From the NCBI RefSeq assembly GCF_016744175.1, contig NZ_JADGEV010000007.1:51482-115481 (forward strand): a stretch of 64,000 bases of DNA, read 5' to 3'. The notes below the pieces were generated by a model that was given only the letters and a program-made list of their open reading frames with translations, was not told the DNA's origin and searched no databases. The position numbers were made by a program, and so were the translations under genes. The stretch comes from Neptunomonas sp. GTDB lineage: Bacteria > Pseudomonadota > Gammaproteobacteria > Pseudomonadales > Balneatricaceae. Shown piece after piece: positions 19,420 through 29,547 of this stretch (its first letter is position 1; every line of letters begins with the position of its first letter).

Positions 19420-20490
19420 CTACCTACCTCGTGTACCAAACCAGCCCCAACGTAAAGAATCAGCTACTTCTACTTCCAAGGGCCGCATTAACAACATGCG
19501 CCGATCCAAGCTAAGCAAACGTGATAGTGCAGAACTATCCAGCTGACTCTGAAAACTCAAAGTCAAAGTTTGATTATTCATTGACGTGACCTGTATTGAC
19601 TCAATGGAAGGCAACGCTCGGATATATTCCATAATTGCTGCATAGTCTGCCAGATTTTTAACTCTTGTCACTGTTATCTGGTGAGAATTTACATTGAAAT
19701 TATTTGCATCATCAATTTTTATTCCTGACGCTTCAATCCACGCAGTAAAAGTGAGTGATATCTGCTCTGATAAAGCGCCTTCCAAAAACTTCCATTTGAT
19801 TTTATTCAACGCTGATTTATCAATTACTGACCAACCTAATCCTTTAACCGGATCCGAAAAGACAACAATGATTAGTGCTGTTCCATATGCTAAAGAACGA
19901 GTGCGTATTTTCTCAAACAAAGGCTTACCACTTTGCTCTCTCTTATTAAGGCCTAACTCTTTTGCTACTAATAACTGCATAGGAAATTGGACCCTCTGCG
20001 CATAATCTTCTAGGTCATTCCTAAGCCTTACTAACTCGGCATCCTCATCACCCAATAACCACACAAGTAATCGCGGCCTATACTTCCCTAAAGGAACCAT
20101 TTTATTGGCTTGTAGTAACTGAACTATTCCCGCACGATCAAATATCAACAATAAACGTTGTGCAAGGTAATCATTACCCTGTTTATCAGTTCGAACCTGA
20201 AAAGTAGACTCAAACTGAAACTCTCTTAAATAACGCTTAGGTTCAGTGACCACCTCATCCACAATATGTGTAGCTAATGCTGTACCGCTAACCTTTACCA
20301 ACACTCGCTTTAGCCCTAGCCGCAAAGAAGCCTCATCTGGACGTGTTAATCGATCAGACACTATCAGCTCAGTTCGATATAAATTTTCTATTAATTGCGC
20401 TTGAGCCAACGGCGCTGTAAAGATACTCAACGCTATAAATAAGATAACAACGTAGTTACGAATGATTTGCATGCCTTGTGATTTCACCAA
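19420..20490 (-). CDS. DUF2066 domain protein, exported
   Basis: Signal peptide; RLGLKRVLVKVSGTALA, RPRLLVWLL; position upstream of perM/hda and divergent from purM. Confidence 0.8.
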   Translation of the reverse strand: MVKSQGMQIIRNYVVILFIALSIFTAPLAQAQLIENLYRTELIVSDRLTRPDEASLRLGLKRVLVKVSGTALATHIVDEVVTEPKRYLREFQFESTFQVRTDKQGNDYLAQRLLLIFDRAGIVQLLQANKMVPLGKYRPRLLVWLLGDEDAELVRLRNDLEDYAQRVQFPMQLLVAKELGLNKREQSGKPLFEKIRTRSLAYGTALIIVVFSDPVKGLGWSVIDKSALNKIKWKFLEGALSEQISLTFTAWIEASGIKIDDANNFNVNSHQITVTRVKNLADYAAIMEYIRALPSIESIQVTSMNNQTLTLSFQSQLDSSALSRLLSLDRRMLLMRPLEVEVADSLRWGWFGTRGR

Positions 20491-20605
20491 ACGCTTTTTT
20501 CAAACTGAAAATTTTAACATACAATAGCCGCCACTCCCGCAACCTGTTAGAATGCAGCGCATATTTTTTCACTGTTATTTCACCCTGTCTGGAAGGTTGC
20601 ATTGC

Positions 20606-21661
20606 ATGTCTACTGGTTCTGACCAAACACCCCTGAGTTACAAAGATGCTGGCGTTGATATTGATGCAGGAAATGCATTAGTTGATCGAATTAAAAATAT
20701 TGCAAAACGCACAGCTCGCCCTGAGGTCATGGGTGGTCTCGGCGGCTTTGGTGCACTGTGCGAAATCCCTGAGGGCTATAAACAGCCTGTTCTTGTATCT
20801 GGGACTGATGGTGTTGGCACAAAATTGCGCCTTGCTATGGAGTTGCAAAAACACGACACAATAGGTATTGATTTAGTCGCCATGTGCGTCAACGATCTTA
20901 TTGTTGCAGGTGCTGAGCCTCTATTTTTTCTCGACTACTACGCTACAGGCAAACTCAACATCGACATGGCTGCTGATGTCGTCACCGGCATAGGCAAAGG
21001 CTGTGAGCTTTCTGGCGCCGCTTTGGTTGGAGGCGAAACTGCCGAAATGCCAGGCATGTATGAAGGCGATGATTACGATCTTGCAGGGTTCTGCGTAGGC
21101 GTTGTTGAAAAGTCTGACATCATTGACGGTAGTAAAGTTAGTGTTGGCGATACACTCATTGGATTGGCATCTTCTGGCCCTCATTCAAACGGCTATTCTC
21201 TGATTCGAAAAATCATTGATGTATCTGATGCAGATCTAAATCAGGATATCGAAGGCAGCAAACTAAAAGACGCCTTACTTGAACCCACTCGCATCTACGT
21301 TAAGTCTGTACTTAACCTATTAAAGAATGGCCAAGTAAATGCATTATCTCATATTACGGGCGGTGGTTTACTTGAAAATATTCCACGCGTATTACCCAAT
21401 AACGCTAAAGCCGTAATCAATACCGACTCGTGGACATTACCTGGCGTATTCCAGTGGCTTCAATCAGCTGGCAACGTTGAATCGCGTGAAATGTATCGCA
21501 CATTTAACTGCGGTGTAGGTATGGTAATCTGCGTCCCCGCTGATCATGCTGATACAGCCATTAATCTTCTTAAAGAGACTGGTGAGGATGCATGGGTTAT
21601 TGGCCGTATAGATGCTGCCAAAGATGGTGAAGAGCAAGTAGAGTTAAGCGACGCGGAGTAA
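20606..21661 (+). CDS. purM: Phosphoribosylformylglycinamidine cyclo-ligase (ORF extends to 20552)
   Basis: [45 protein letters not shown]. Confidence 0.96.
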   Translation: MSTGSDQTPLSYKDAGVDIDAGNALVDRIKNIAKRTARPEVMGGLGGFGALCEIPEGYKQPVLVSGTDGVGTKLRLAMELQKHDTIGIDLVAMCVNDLIVAGAEPLFFLDYYATGKLNIDMAADVVTGIGKGCELSGAALVGGETAEMPGMYEGDDYDLAGFCVGVVEKSDIIDGSKVSVGDTLIGLASSGPHSNGYSLIRKIIDVSDADLNQDIEGSKLKDALLEPTRIYVKSVLNLLKNGQVNALSHITGGGLLENIPRVLPNNAKAVINTDSWTLPGVFQWLQSAGNVESREMYRTFNCGVGMVICVPADHADTAINLLKETGEDAWVIGRIDAAKDGEEQVELSDAE

Positions 21662-21665
21662 AACC

Positions 21666-22319
21666 ATGTCCCTGAAACGGATTGCAGTACTGATTTCGGG
21701 AAGCGGCTCTAACCTGCAAGCCATAATGGATGCAATCGACTCTGGCCGTATAAACGGCCAGATCGTACAGGTTATAAGCAATAAAGCCTGCGCATACGGG
21801 CTTGAGCGCGCAACAAAAGCAGGAATCCCAACGACGCACATCGACCATAAGGCATTCGCCTCACGAGAAATGTTTGATGATGAAGTACGCCAATGCATTG
21901 ATGCACACCAAGCAGATCTTGTAATTCTTGCCGGGTTTATGCGGATTCTTTCACCTGCTTTTGTACAACATTTTTCTGGACGCATGCTTAACATACACCC
22001 GTCATTACTACCTAAATATAAAGGTCTGCATACGCACAAACGCGCACTTGCAGCGGGCGATAAAGAACACGGCTGTACAGTTCATTTTGTCACAGAAGAA
22101 CTTGATGGCGGCCCTCTACTTGTTCAGGCAGTTGTACCTATCGTTACTGAAGATAATGAAGAAAGCTTACAAAACAGAGTCCATAAGCGCGAGCATGTCG
22201 CTTACCCTTTAGCTGTTGAATGGATTTGTGCGAACCGAGTTCATTTTTCAGAAAACGGGATACATCTAGATGATGAACTTTTAGACAATTCTGGTTTCAG
22301 ACTAGGGTACGAAGCTTAA
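21666..22319 (+). CDS. purN: Phosphoribosylglycinamide formyltransferase
   Basis: AVLISGSGSNLQAIMDA, LAGFMRILSPAFV, NIHPSLLPKYKGLHTH. Confidence 0.96.
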   Translation: MSLKRIAVLISGSGSNLQAIMDAIDSGRINGQIVQVISNKACAYGLERATKAGIPTTHIDHKAFASREMFDDEVRQCIDAHQADLVILAGFMRILSPAFVQHFSGRMLNIHPSLLPKYKGLHTHKRALAAGDKEHGCTVHFVTEELDGGPLLVQAVVPIVTEDNEESLQNRVHKREHVAYPLAVEWICANRVHFSENGIHLDDELLDNSGFRLGYEA

Positions 22320-22340
22320 GCTTATTTAAGGACCATTATT

Positions 22341-23051
22341 ATGCCTTCTTTATTTAGGGTATTGCTTGTATCAGCGCTTTTCACCTCAACACAAGCAGCG
22401 GCAAGCAAGATTCCTCCAGTTCCCCCCTTTAAAGCCATCTATGCATCCGAGTGGGATGCCGGAATCGCTCTAAAAGGAGAAGTGGAACGCTCATTGTCAA
22501 GCGCTCCCGATGGTCAGTGGCTATTTCGCACTTATGCTAGCGCCTTTATTGCCTCCATAGACGAGAAAAGCACAGTAACCTTCAACGACTCTTCCGTGGT
22601 GCCACAAAAATATCATTACAAAAAGCTAGTTTTAGGAAAGAAAAGAGAAGCAAAATTAGCATTTAACTGGCCTGGAATGAGCGTTAAAAATAATGTCGAC
22701 GATAAACCCTGGAAAATGGAAATTCCTACCAATACCCAAGATAAGCTAAGCTATCAGCTACAAATGCGCTTAGACCTTAAAGCAGGAAAGAAAGGCCCCT
22801 TTAATTATAAAATAGCCGACGGTGGCCGCCTCAAAGAGTACGACTTTAAAATTATCGGCTCAGAAAAAATACAATCTCCTTTAGGCGAATTTGATACGAT
22901 TAAAGTTGAAATGGATAGAGGCCCAAAAGCTTCCCGAAAAACCTATATATGGTACGCCCCCTCGCTCGACTACATGATTATCAAACTCAAACAAATTGAA
23001 GGCGATGGTAAAGTTTACGCCCTAAAATTAAAATCCATGGAAACTTTCTAA
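22341..23051 (+). CDS. DUF3108 domain protein, exported
   Basis: Signal peptide; PPFKAIYASEWDAGIALKGEVERSL, RKTYIWYAPSLDYMIIKLKQIEGDG. Confidence 0.8.
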   Translation: MPSLFRVLLVSALFTSTQAAASKIPPVPPFKAIYASEWDAGIALKGEVERSLSSAPDGQWLFRTYASAFIASIDEKSTVTFNDSSVVPQKYHYKKLVLGKKREAKLAFNWPGMSVKNNVDDKPWKMEIPTNTQDKLSYQLQMRLDLKAGKKGPFNYKIADGGRLKEYDFKIIGSEKIQSPLGEFDTIKVEMDRGPKASRKTYIWYAPSLDYMIIKLKQIEGDGKVYALKLKSMETF

Positions 23052-23052
23052 T

Positions 23053-23304
23053 ATGCCAAATACCAATGGTGACGCACTTTACAATTGGCTTCTTCAACAA
23101 GAACTACAAGGCGATGATGACCGACGCTTTTATTCAAGCTATTTACTCGGCCATGTAAGCCTTGCTATCGCCGACACTGACAACCAACCCGAGCAGTTTT
23201 TTGACCGTTTAAATCAAGGACTGAAAGATACAATCCCTGAGGATAAGCTTTCTGAGAAAGATATAGAAGGCATTCATGCTCTATTAGCAGAAGGTCTAAA
23301 ATAA
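23053..23304 (+). CDS. YfcL family protein
   Basis: FYSSYLLGHVSLAIADTDNQPEQFFDRLNQGL pattern. Confidence 0.65.
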   Translation: MPNTNGDALYNWLLQQELQGDDDRRFYSSYLLGHVSLAIADTDNQPEQFFDRLNQGLKDTIPEDKLSEKDIEGIHALLAEGLK

Positions 23305-23317
23305 CAACGAATTTTCT

Positions 23318-23334
23318 ATTGTGCGGCGCACAAT
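23318..23334. repeat. Inverted repeat ATTGTGC-GGC-GCACAAT
   Basis: Perfect 7-bp dyad upstream of the 23382 ORF. Confidence 0.5.
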
Positions 23335-23381
23335 AAAGGCGTAAACTTTAGTCTAAGAAAATCGTTGACTGGAGTTAAATC

Positions 23382-23615
23382 ATGAGTATGAAATTCACTG
23401 GTATTGCTGATGATGACCGTCGTATTGCAGAAGAACTGCAAGCAATGGGCGCATTCGACAACTCGCTAGAAGAAAAAACATCTTCAATTGCTCAAATATT
23501 TGATGCAATCAGCCAGTTCGCAGAATGGACGCGCTGGAAAGGTGAGGTAGGTGTTTATGGGTGTCGCGTTGGTGCAACTCATGCTCGCCGTGAAGAAGCT
23601 AAGCATTTCGCTTAA
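23382..23615 (+). CDS. Hypothetical small protein
   Basis: 77-aa ORF with ACTGGAG upstream and a terminator-like hairpin immediately downstream. Confidence 0.6.
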   Translation: MSMKFTGIADDDRRIAEELQAMGAFDNSLEEKTSSIAQIFDAISQFAEWTRWKGEVGVYGCRVGATHARREEAKHFA

Positions 23616-23625
23616 GCCATAAGAA

Positions 23626-23658
23626 ACGGCAGTTCCCTATGGCAGCTGCCGTATTTTA
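23626..23658 (+). terminator. Rho-independent-like terminator
   Basis: ACGGCAG...CTGCCGT followed by ATTTT. Confidence 0.6.
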
Positions 23659-24213
23659 ATCTGTAGCTTGAAGATCAACACCTAAGGCTATAGACCTTTT
23701 CTGCATCGCACCATCTATCATTTGTTTATTTAAAGTACCGTTACGCATAGCTATTTGCAAAATATGCTCGCACTGCTGTCGCTGCTGCCCCAACTCAGTG
23801 TTGTAATTTTCATCATCTTTCCAGCTCATTGCTGCTTTTCGACTTGATACATAGTCTTGACTAAAGCTTTGGAAAGAAAAACGTTGCTCAGACGTGAACT
23901 TCTGGTTCATCTGCTTAATGAAAATACCCGTCATCAACATTGCAGATGTAGATTGTCGAAATACATAGCGCTTATCTAGCCCTTCCCAATTCCCTTTAAC
24001 GACACCTAATGCTTGCACATCACTCCCTTGAGATAAATTGTGCAACAGAGCAAACATGCCATCATAGAACCCCGAACAGCGAGCCCCAACTGAAGTAGCC
24101 AATTTCATTTGCTCAAGACCCACCCTATTTTCTTCAGCTGCGGTCAGCAAAGGTACCGTCAATGCCACACTAGAGCAGACTAAAATGCACATCCGTCTGA
24201 ATAGACCCGACAT
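23656..24213 (-). CDS. Hypothetical exported protein
   Basis: 185 aa with signal peptide; family not recognised. Confidence 0.6.
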   Translation of the reverse strand: MSGLFRRMCILVCSSVALTVPLLTAAEENRVGLEQMKLATSVGARCSGFYDGMFALLHNLSQGSDVQALGVVKGNWEGLDKRYVFRQSTSAMLMTGIFIKQMNQKFTSEQRFSFQSFSQDYVSSRKAAMSWKDDENYNTELGQQRQQCEHILQIAMRNGTLNKQMIDGAMQKRSIALGVDLQATD

Positions 24214-24308
24214 AAAAACTCCTTATGATTACAATCAAAAGGAGTTTACCGGATTATCTGCTTTTCAGGTACACAACTTCACGTTAGGCCTGAAACATTC
24301 ACTCAAGC

Positions 24309-25397
24309 TTACACCGCCATATCTACTTGCTGCACAGAGCCAACCCCTCCTGATTCAGCTATATAAAAACCGGTCTCAGCCACCCTGCCCAGCACCCTGT
24401 TATCTTTACCTTTTAAATCAAAAGGTGTCTCTTCAGAGCCTGTAAAAATTGCACCAACATCACTCTCCGCCAATGAGAGAAGCTCATCTGTTTCTAGTGT
24501 TTTGTTCCATACTAATAAGTCTTTAAAAATCTCATCGCCTTCATCAATGAAACCATTTGCATCTTGATCGTATTGGCGAAGCTCTTCAAACCCCCTTCCA
24601 GTAAGCCCCCCGAACAATTCAGAACCATCATCTATAACACCGTTGTCATTCTTATCTAACCCCAACCATCCACTTGAACTTTCTAGATAACTTAACCACT
24701 CCACCTCTCCATCAGCATCAATATCAAATTCAAATGAGGATTCGGAAAGCTCAGAAGCCTGTCCATCAAAATTAAGTAACAACGGATCTTTAAACCTAAC
24801 TTCCTGCGAAAAGCTCATTTCTCGTGTTGCCGAGTACTGGCGCTCCATAGACATATCAAGATTTATCGATATCTCTGCCCCGTCTGCTGTTTTCACAACT
24901 CCTGCCGCACTAAAACGTGTTAGCTCATGCTCCTCAACCGATTCTGAGATACTAACAGTCAACTGAATTGTTTTTTCTTCAGACAGAAACGCTGTCGCAG
25001 CAGAATTTTGCACTCTACCTGCAACATAAGAATCAGCACTCAGCCCTTCGCTACTCGATAGCACATCCTCTATTACGGGCAATTCTTTTCCCGTAATCGC
25101 TTCAAACAGAGCTTTGAACAACCGCGCTTGCGTATAACTTTGCTGCAGTTCTGCAGCCTCTTCATTCTGCGTCTCTCTAAATTCCAAGCCATGATTAGTC
25201 ATTATTAAAATTGATGGTGCTGTTGAGCTATCATTCTTACTCAATTGATCCTCAGGAACTGGCACCCCCTGTAAAGCAGACTGTGCTAACGTAAAGCGCT
25301 CTCCAAAATCGGTAAGGTTATCCCGCCGTACATAACTGATTGATTCAGATTTATGATGCTCAGCACTCATCGTGACCATACTCTGTTCAATTATCAT
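24309..25397 (-). CDS. Hypothetical protein with EF-hand-like D-x-D-x-D calcium motifs
   Basis: FDIDADGEVEWL, LDKNDNGVIDDGSELFG, YDQDANGFIDEGDEIF. Confidence 0.75.
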   Translation of the reverse strand: MIIEQSMVTMSAEHHKSESISYVRRDNLTDFGERFTLAQSALQGVPVPEDQLSKNDSSTAPSILIMTNHGLEFRETQNEEAAELQQSYTQARLFKALFEAITGKELPVIEDVLSSSEGLSADSYVAGRVQNSAATAFLSEEKTIQLTVSISESVEEHELTRFSAAGVVKTADGAEISINLDMSMERQYSATREMSFSQEVRFKDPLLLNFDGQASELSESSFEFDIDADGEVEWLSYLESSSGWLGLDKNDNGVIDDGSELFGGLTGRGFEELRQYDQDANGFIDEGDEIFKDLLVWNKTLETDELLSLAESDVGAIFTGSEETPFDLKGKDNRVLGRVAETGFYIAESGGVGSVQQVDMAV

Positions 25398-25665
25398 TAT
25401 TAGCTACCTCTTAGAATATCAATATAAAAACGGCCATGAGTTGCCCCACCTAAGTAGTTACGGCAAACATAATGTCCTTTTTCTGCAAGCTCTGAGCTCA
25501 CTAAAATACGCACAAGCCCTGTATCCATGCAGGCTAAAACAACACAAATAGACAAAGCGCCTTACCAAAGCCGGCAACCAACCAGTTGTTTTTGCGCTCG
25601 CTATTGCATAGCGTTTAATAAGCAAGCAAGATGCAGGCCTAAGATAGATTTATAGGAATATACAC

Positions 25666-26835
25666 ATGCTTACCCGCGTGGCCTGCCGCATACTGTCACC
25701 CAAAATAATTACCGCCAGCTGTATAACTTTCTTACTGTACGGCTGCACCTCAAGCACACCACAGCCACCAGGCATCAATAAAGCTATCTGCTGGAATCAA
25801 CTTAATGGCTGGCAACAGGACTCTTTTAAAGAAGCGCTTCCTGCATTATTTAGCCAGTGCCCAAAACTCAGTAAAAAAACACCCGAATGGAATAATATTT
25901 GCTCTGCAGCAAAATCTCTAACATCATCATCAGACGAAGAGCTTCGCCGCTTCATAGAAGACAACTTCACTCCTCATAACATCATAGGTACGGCAGGAGT
26001 AAATGAAGGGCTGATAACAGGTTATTATGAACCAACACTCAAGGGCAGCTTAGAACCAAGCCATCAGTACAATTATCCTCTATATCAAACACCAAAAGAC
26101 ATGCTAATAATTAAGCTTGATTCACGCTTCAAGGAACTAAAAGGAAAACGCGTTCGTGGTCGCACTGTTGGTAATACTGTTATTCCTTATTACACACGTG
26201 CAGAAATAGACCAAGAAAACTCCCCCCTTAAAGGGGAAGAGTTACTTTGGGTTGATGATCCCGATGCAGCTTTTTTTCTACACATACAAGGATCTGGCCG
26301 AGTACAGCTAAAAGATGGAAGTATGGTTGGCGTAGGATATGCAAACCAAAATGGCCACCCTTATGTCGCCATTGGAAAAAAACTGATTGAAACAGGCGCG
26401 TTAACACGCAAAGAAGTTTCTTTAGATACAATCAATCAGTGGCTGAAGGAAAACCCGGGTAAAGCTCAAGCATTAAAAAACCAAAATCCTAGCTATGTAT
26501 TCTTTACAATGAGGCACGACCTAGAGTTTGGCCCTAGAGGCTCTCTTAATGTCCCACTCACACCAGAACGTAGCGCTGCCGTAGACAGAAAAATCATCCC
26601 ATTAGGCACTCCACTTTGGGTAAGCACAACATTACCAGGCACTGAAGAACCCTACCAACGCTTGGTATTCGCACAAGATACTGGCGGTGCCATTAATGGC
26701 CCAGTGCGGGCAGATATGTTTTTTGGGAGAGGAAGCAGAGCTGAAAAACTAGCAGGAGAAATGAAGCAAAAAGGTAGCATATACGCTCTTCTACCCAAAC
26801 CAGCAAACAAAAAAACTCAAACGAATTGCCAATGA
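25666..26835 (+). CDS. mltA: Membrane-bound lytic murein transglycosylase A
   Basis: GLITGYYEPTLKGS, FFLHIQGSGRVQL, VFAQDTGGAINGPVRADMFFGRG; lipoprotein-like signal LLYGC. Confidence 0.95.
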   Translation: MLTRVACRILSPKIITASCITFLLYGCTSSTPQPPGINKAICWNQLNGWQQDSFKEALPALFSQCPKLSKKTPEWNNICSAAKSLTSSSDEELRRFIEDNFTPHNIIGTAGVNEGLITGYYEPTLKGSLEPSHQYNYPLYQTPKDMLIIKLDSRFKELKGKRVRGRTVGNTVIPYYTRAEIDQENSPLKGEELLWVDDPDAAFFLHIQGSGRVQLKDGSMVGVGYANQNGHPYVAIGKKLIETGALTRKEVSLDTINQWLKENPGKAQALKNQNPSYVFFTMRHDLEFGPRGSLNVPLTPERSAAVDRKIIPLGTPLWVSTTLPGTEEPYQRLVFAQDTGGAINGPVRADMFFGRGSRAEKLAGEMKQKGSIYALLPKPANKKTQTNCQ

Positions 26836-26841
26836 ACTTGT

Positions 26842-26883
26842 ATTAACTTAATTAACTTAATTAACTTAATTAACTTAATTAAC
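26842..26883. repeat. AT-rich tandem repeat, 9-bp unit ATTAACTTA, about 4.7 copies
   Basis: ATTAACTTA x4 then ATTAAC, perfect period 9. Confidence 0.95.
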
Positions 26884-26885
26884 AA

Positions 26886-26920
26886 ACAAAAAAAAAGGGT
26901 AAGACAATTAAGCTTACCCT
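26886..26920 (-). terminator. Rho-independent terminator of the cold-shock gene
   Basis: AGGGTAAG...CTTACCCT hairpin followed by a T-run on the minus strand. Confidence 0.8.
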
Positions 26921-26986
26921 CTACTTTCTCTTTCCAAATAAATGGAAGAGCAACCTATATCAAATCAACATAGGCTGCATAGCACA

Positions 26987-27193
26987 TTAAAGTGCTACGA
27001 TGTTTTCTGCCTGAAGACCTTTCTGGCCCTGAGTAACAGTAAACTCAACTTTTTGGCCTTCAGCCAAAGTTTTGAAACCGTCACCAGCGATAGCACGGAA
27101 ATGAGCAAATACGTCTGGACCGTTTTCCTGCTCGATGAAACCAAAACCTTTTTCTTCGTTAAACCATTTTACTGTGCCAGTAGTTGTAGACAT
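26987..27193 (-). CDS. Cold-shock domain protein
   Basis: [28 protein letters not shown]. Confidence 0.97.
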   Translation of the reverse strand: MSTTTGTVKWFNEEKGFGFIEQENGPDVFAHFRAIAGDGFKTLAEGQKVEFTVTQGQKGLQAENIVAL

Positions 27194-27365
27194 AATAATA
27201 TCCTGTTAATTCATGAATCATGGATGCCGTCGCTTAATGCTAAGGCTATGAAGCTGGAAATTTTGCTATTACTTATGAAAACAGAACGAGCACTCAACAA
27301 AGAACATCGAAATGGAACACATAAATATAAGTCGAACTTTCAAGCTAGGGTAATTATATACAGCT

Positions 27366-27887
27366 TCACCCTGTAGTCAAAGCACTAATCTTTACTTTAT
27401 TATTAGTATCTCTGCTTTGTCGGATTAATTCATCGCCTGCAACAACCGAAGAGGATTTAGCAAGCCTGTCGTACAACACAACATTGACAGTAGCCGCTAA
27501 ATTCATACACCCCACCGTCGGGATATATACAACAGCATCAGCACAATCAACAACTTGCTGATCCAATGAGCCATCTTCAGGTCCAAAAATATAATATGCT
27601 TTATCAGGATGCTGAAATTCGGGTAATGCAGTCGCCCCTTCTACCAACTCAATACAAACAATTTTTGAGCCAGCAGGCACATGCTCTAACAAGCAATCAA
27701 CTCCCATTAGAGCGATATTATTGCGCACACTTTTGGTATCAGTATTAAATTTCGCCGCACGGGAGTAGCGTTCCCCCGTGTAAAAAACCGAACTTGCTCT
27801 ATAGCAACCCGCTGCACGCATAACAGCCCCCACATTCGTTGGGCTCTTCGGGTTACTCAATCCAATACTCACACTTTCTTGACTCAT
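27366..27887 (-). CDS. TrmH/SpoU-family RNA methyltransferase (ORF extends to 27902)
   Basis: SNPKSPTNVGAVMRAAGCY, YYIFGPEDGSLDQ, IPTVGCMNLAATVNVVLYDRL SPOUT motifs. Confidence 0.85.
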   Translation of the reverse strand: MSQESVSIGLSNPKSPTNVGAVMRAAGCYRASSVFYTGERYSRAAKFNTDTKSVRNNIALMGVDCLLEHVPAGSKIVCIELVEGATALPEFQHPDKAYYIFGPEDGSLDQQVVDCADAVVYIPTVGCMNLAATVNVVLYDRLAKSSSVVAGDELIRQSRDTNNKVKISALTTG

Positions 27888-27892
27888 TAGCC

Positions 27893-28474
27893 TTAACCCC
27901 AAATATTGGGCAAAACTGGGTTTGTGTAACCCGAAATAAAAGACTGTACCTCTTGTGAGTTGGCCTCATAGGTATGTCGGCTAACCACACCAATATTGGC
28001 GCCATATATATGAATACTAATAGACACATCATCACTTAAAGCATTTGAGACTCGATGAATATCACCTACAGCAGGGGAAACTAAATCAACATCCCCGACA
28101 TGCAATGTATGCTGACCGGCAGCAACAAGCTGCCCACTTTCTTGATCGACAGCAAACTCTTCACAAATTTCACCACCTTGCATAACGCCTACCATTCCCC
28201 ATACAGTATGATCATGAATAGGTGTTAATTGCCCTGGCCCCCATACAAAACTCGCTATCGAGAAGCGCTCCAATGGATCACAGTGCAATAGAAACTGCTG
28301 ATATTGATTAGGAGATGCTTCGGAAAACTCTTCTGGTAACCAGTCATCATGGCGAATAAGGTTTTGAAGAAGAGCCTTGCCAGCTATAAAGATTTTTTGC
28401 TCATCACGACCAACAACATCAATTAAACGAGTAAACTCCTGAACAAAAGTCTTAAATCTAGCCGTGTTCTGCAT
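27893..28474 (-). CDS. Cysteine dioxygenase-type thiol dioxygenase
   Basis: FVWGPGQLTPIHDHTVWGMVGVMQGG cupin motif, DIHRVSN, SISIHIYG. Confidence 0.88.
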   Translation of the reverse strand: MQNTARFKTFVQEFTRLIDVVGRDEQKIFIAGKALLQNLIRHDDWLPEEFSEASPNQYQQFLLHCDPLERFSIASFVWGPGQLTPIHDHTVWGMVGVMQGGEICEEFAVDQESGQLVAAGQHTLHVGDVDLVSPAVGDIHRVSNALSDDVSISIHIYGANIGVVSRHTYEANSQEVQSFISGYTNPVLPNIWG

Positions 28475-28578
28475 GATTATTCCTTATTAAGGTTTTAATT
28501 AAGCGCCCAGTAAATGTTAGACCAAAAGCATTGCCAATAAGTAAAACGCAAAAAGCTGCAACATTTTATCAATAACGC

Positions 28579-29340
28579 TTATTGCAACTTAAACAACTCA
28601 CGCAAACGCTCTAGGTCTTCTGGCGTATCAACACCAGCAGGCGGCAATTCATCAGCCACTTCAACATGTATTCGAGCCCCATTCCACATAGCCCGAAGCT
28701 GCTCTAAGCATTCGGTTTCTTCAATAGGTGCAGGTGACCAACGCACAAACTCATTTAGCATTTTCACACGATACGCGTAAATACCAATATGGCGCTGCCA
28801 TTTATAGCTGGAGGGCATCTCATTTTGGCTAATAGAAAACTCATCTCTAGGCCAAGGAATAGGTGCTCTACTGAAATAAATTGCCATGCCACGATAGTCG
28901 GTTACGACTTTAACTACATTAGGATTCATTAAACTAGTAATGTCTTCAATAGGCTCAGATAATGTTGCTATTCCTGCATCAGGCTCTGCTTTTAAATTAT
29001 GCGCAACCTGGTTAATAACCCGAGGTGGAATTAATGGTTCATCACCCTGTACGTTGACAACAATATCGTCCGCATAAAACCCTAAAGTATGCACGACTTC
29101 CTGCAATCGATCGGTACCCGACGGATGATCAGCCTTTGTCATACATACTTCAGCACCAAAACCTGAAGCAACCTCAGCAATACGCTCATCATCTGTAGCA
29201 ACAATGACACGCTCAGCTTCACTTTTCAGTGCACGCTCATATACATGCTGTACCATAGGTTTGCCCGCAATGTCCACGAGCGGCTTACCAGGTAATCGAC
29301 TCGAGGCAAATCTAGCAGGTATTATTACGCTGAATCCCAT
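28579..29340 (-). CDS. kdsB: 3-deoxy-manno-octulosonate cytidylyltransferase
   Basis: [52 protein letters not shown]. Confidence 0.96.
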   Translation of the reverse strand: MGFSVIIPARFASSRLPGKPLVDIAGKPMVQHVYERALKSEAERVIVATDDERIAEVASGFGAEVCMTKADHPSGTDRLQEVVHTLGFYADDIVVNVQGDEPLIPPRVINQVAHNLKAEPDAGIATLSEPIEDITSLMNPNVVKVVTDYRGMAIYFSRAPIPWPRDEFSISQNEMPSSYKWQRHIGIYAYRVKMLNEFVRWSPAPIEETECLEQLRAMWNGARIHVEVADELPPAGVDTPEDLERLRELFKLQ

Positions 29341-29349
29341 TGATATATC

Positions 29350-29547
29350 CTATTTTTCTTTCAATCGTTCGTCTGACGTTAATGTTCTTGCTTCACTTTC
29401 TAACATAACAGGAATGTCATCCCGAACAGGGTAGGCTAAGCCGCTAGTACGACAGATTAATTCGTTAGTTTCAGCATGGTATTCTACTGGTGCTTTCGAA
29501 ACAGGGCAGACCAAAATATCTAATAATTGCTTATCCATTAATATCAC
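29350..29547 (-). CDS. Trm112 family protein (YcaR-like)
   Basis: [30 protein letters not shown]. Confidence 0.93.
   Translation of the reverse strand: MILMDKQLLDILVCPVSKAPVEYHAETNELICRTSGLAYPVRDDIPVMLESEARTLTSDERLKEK

Noticed and set aside
26942-27376. 144-aa plus-strand ORF over the cold-shock gene
   Set aside because: Antisense to a clear cold-shock domain gene and its leader; composition is not protein-like.
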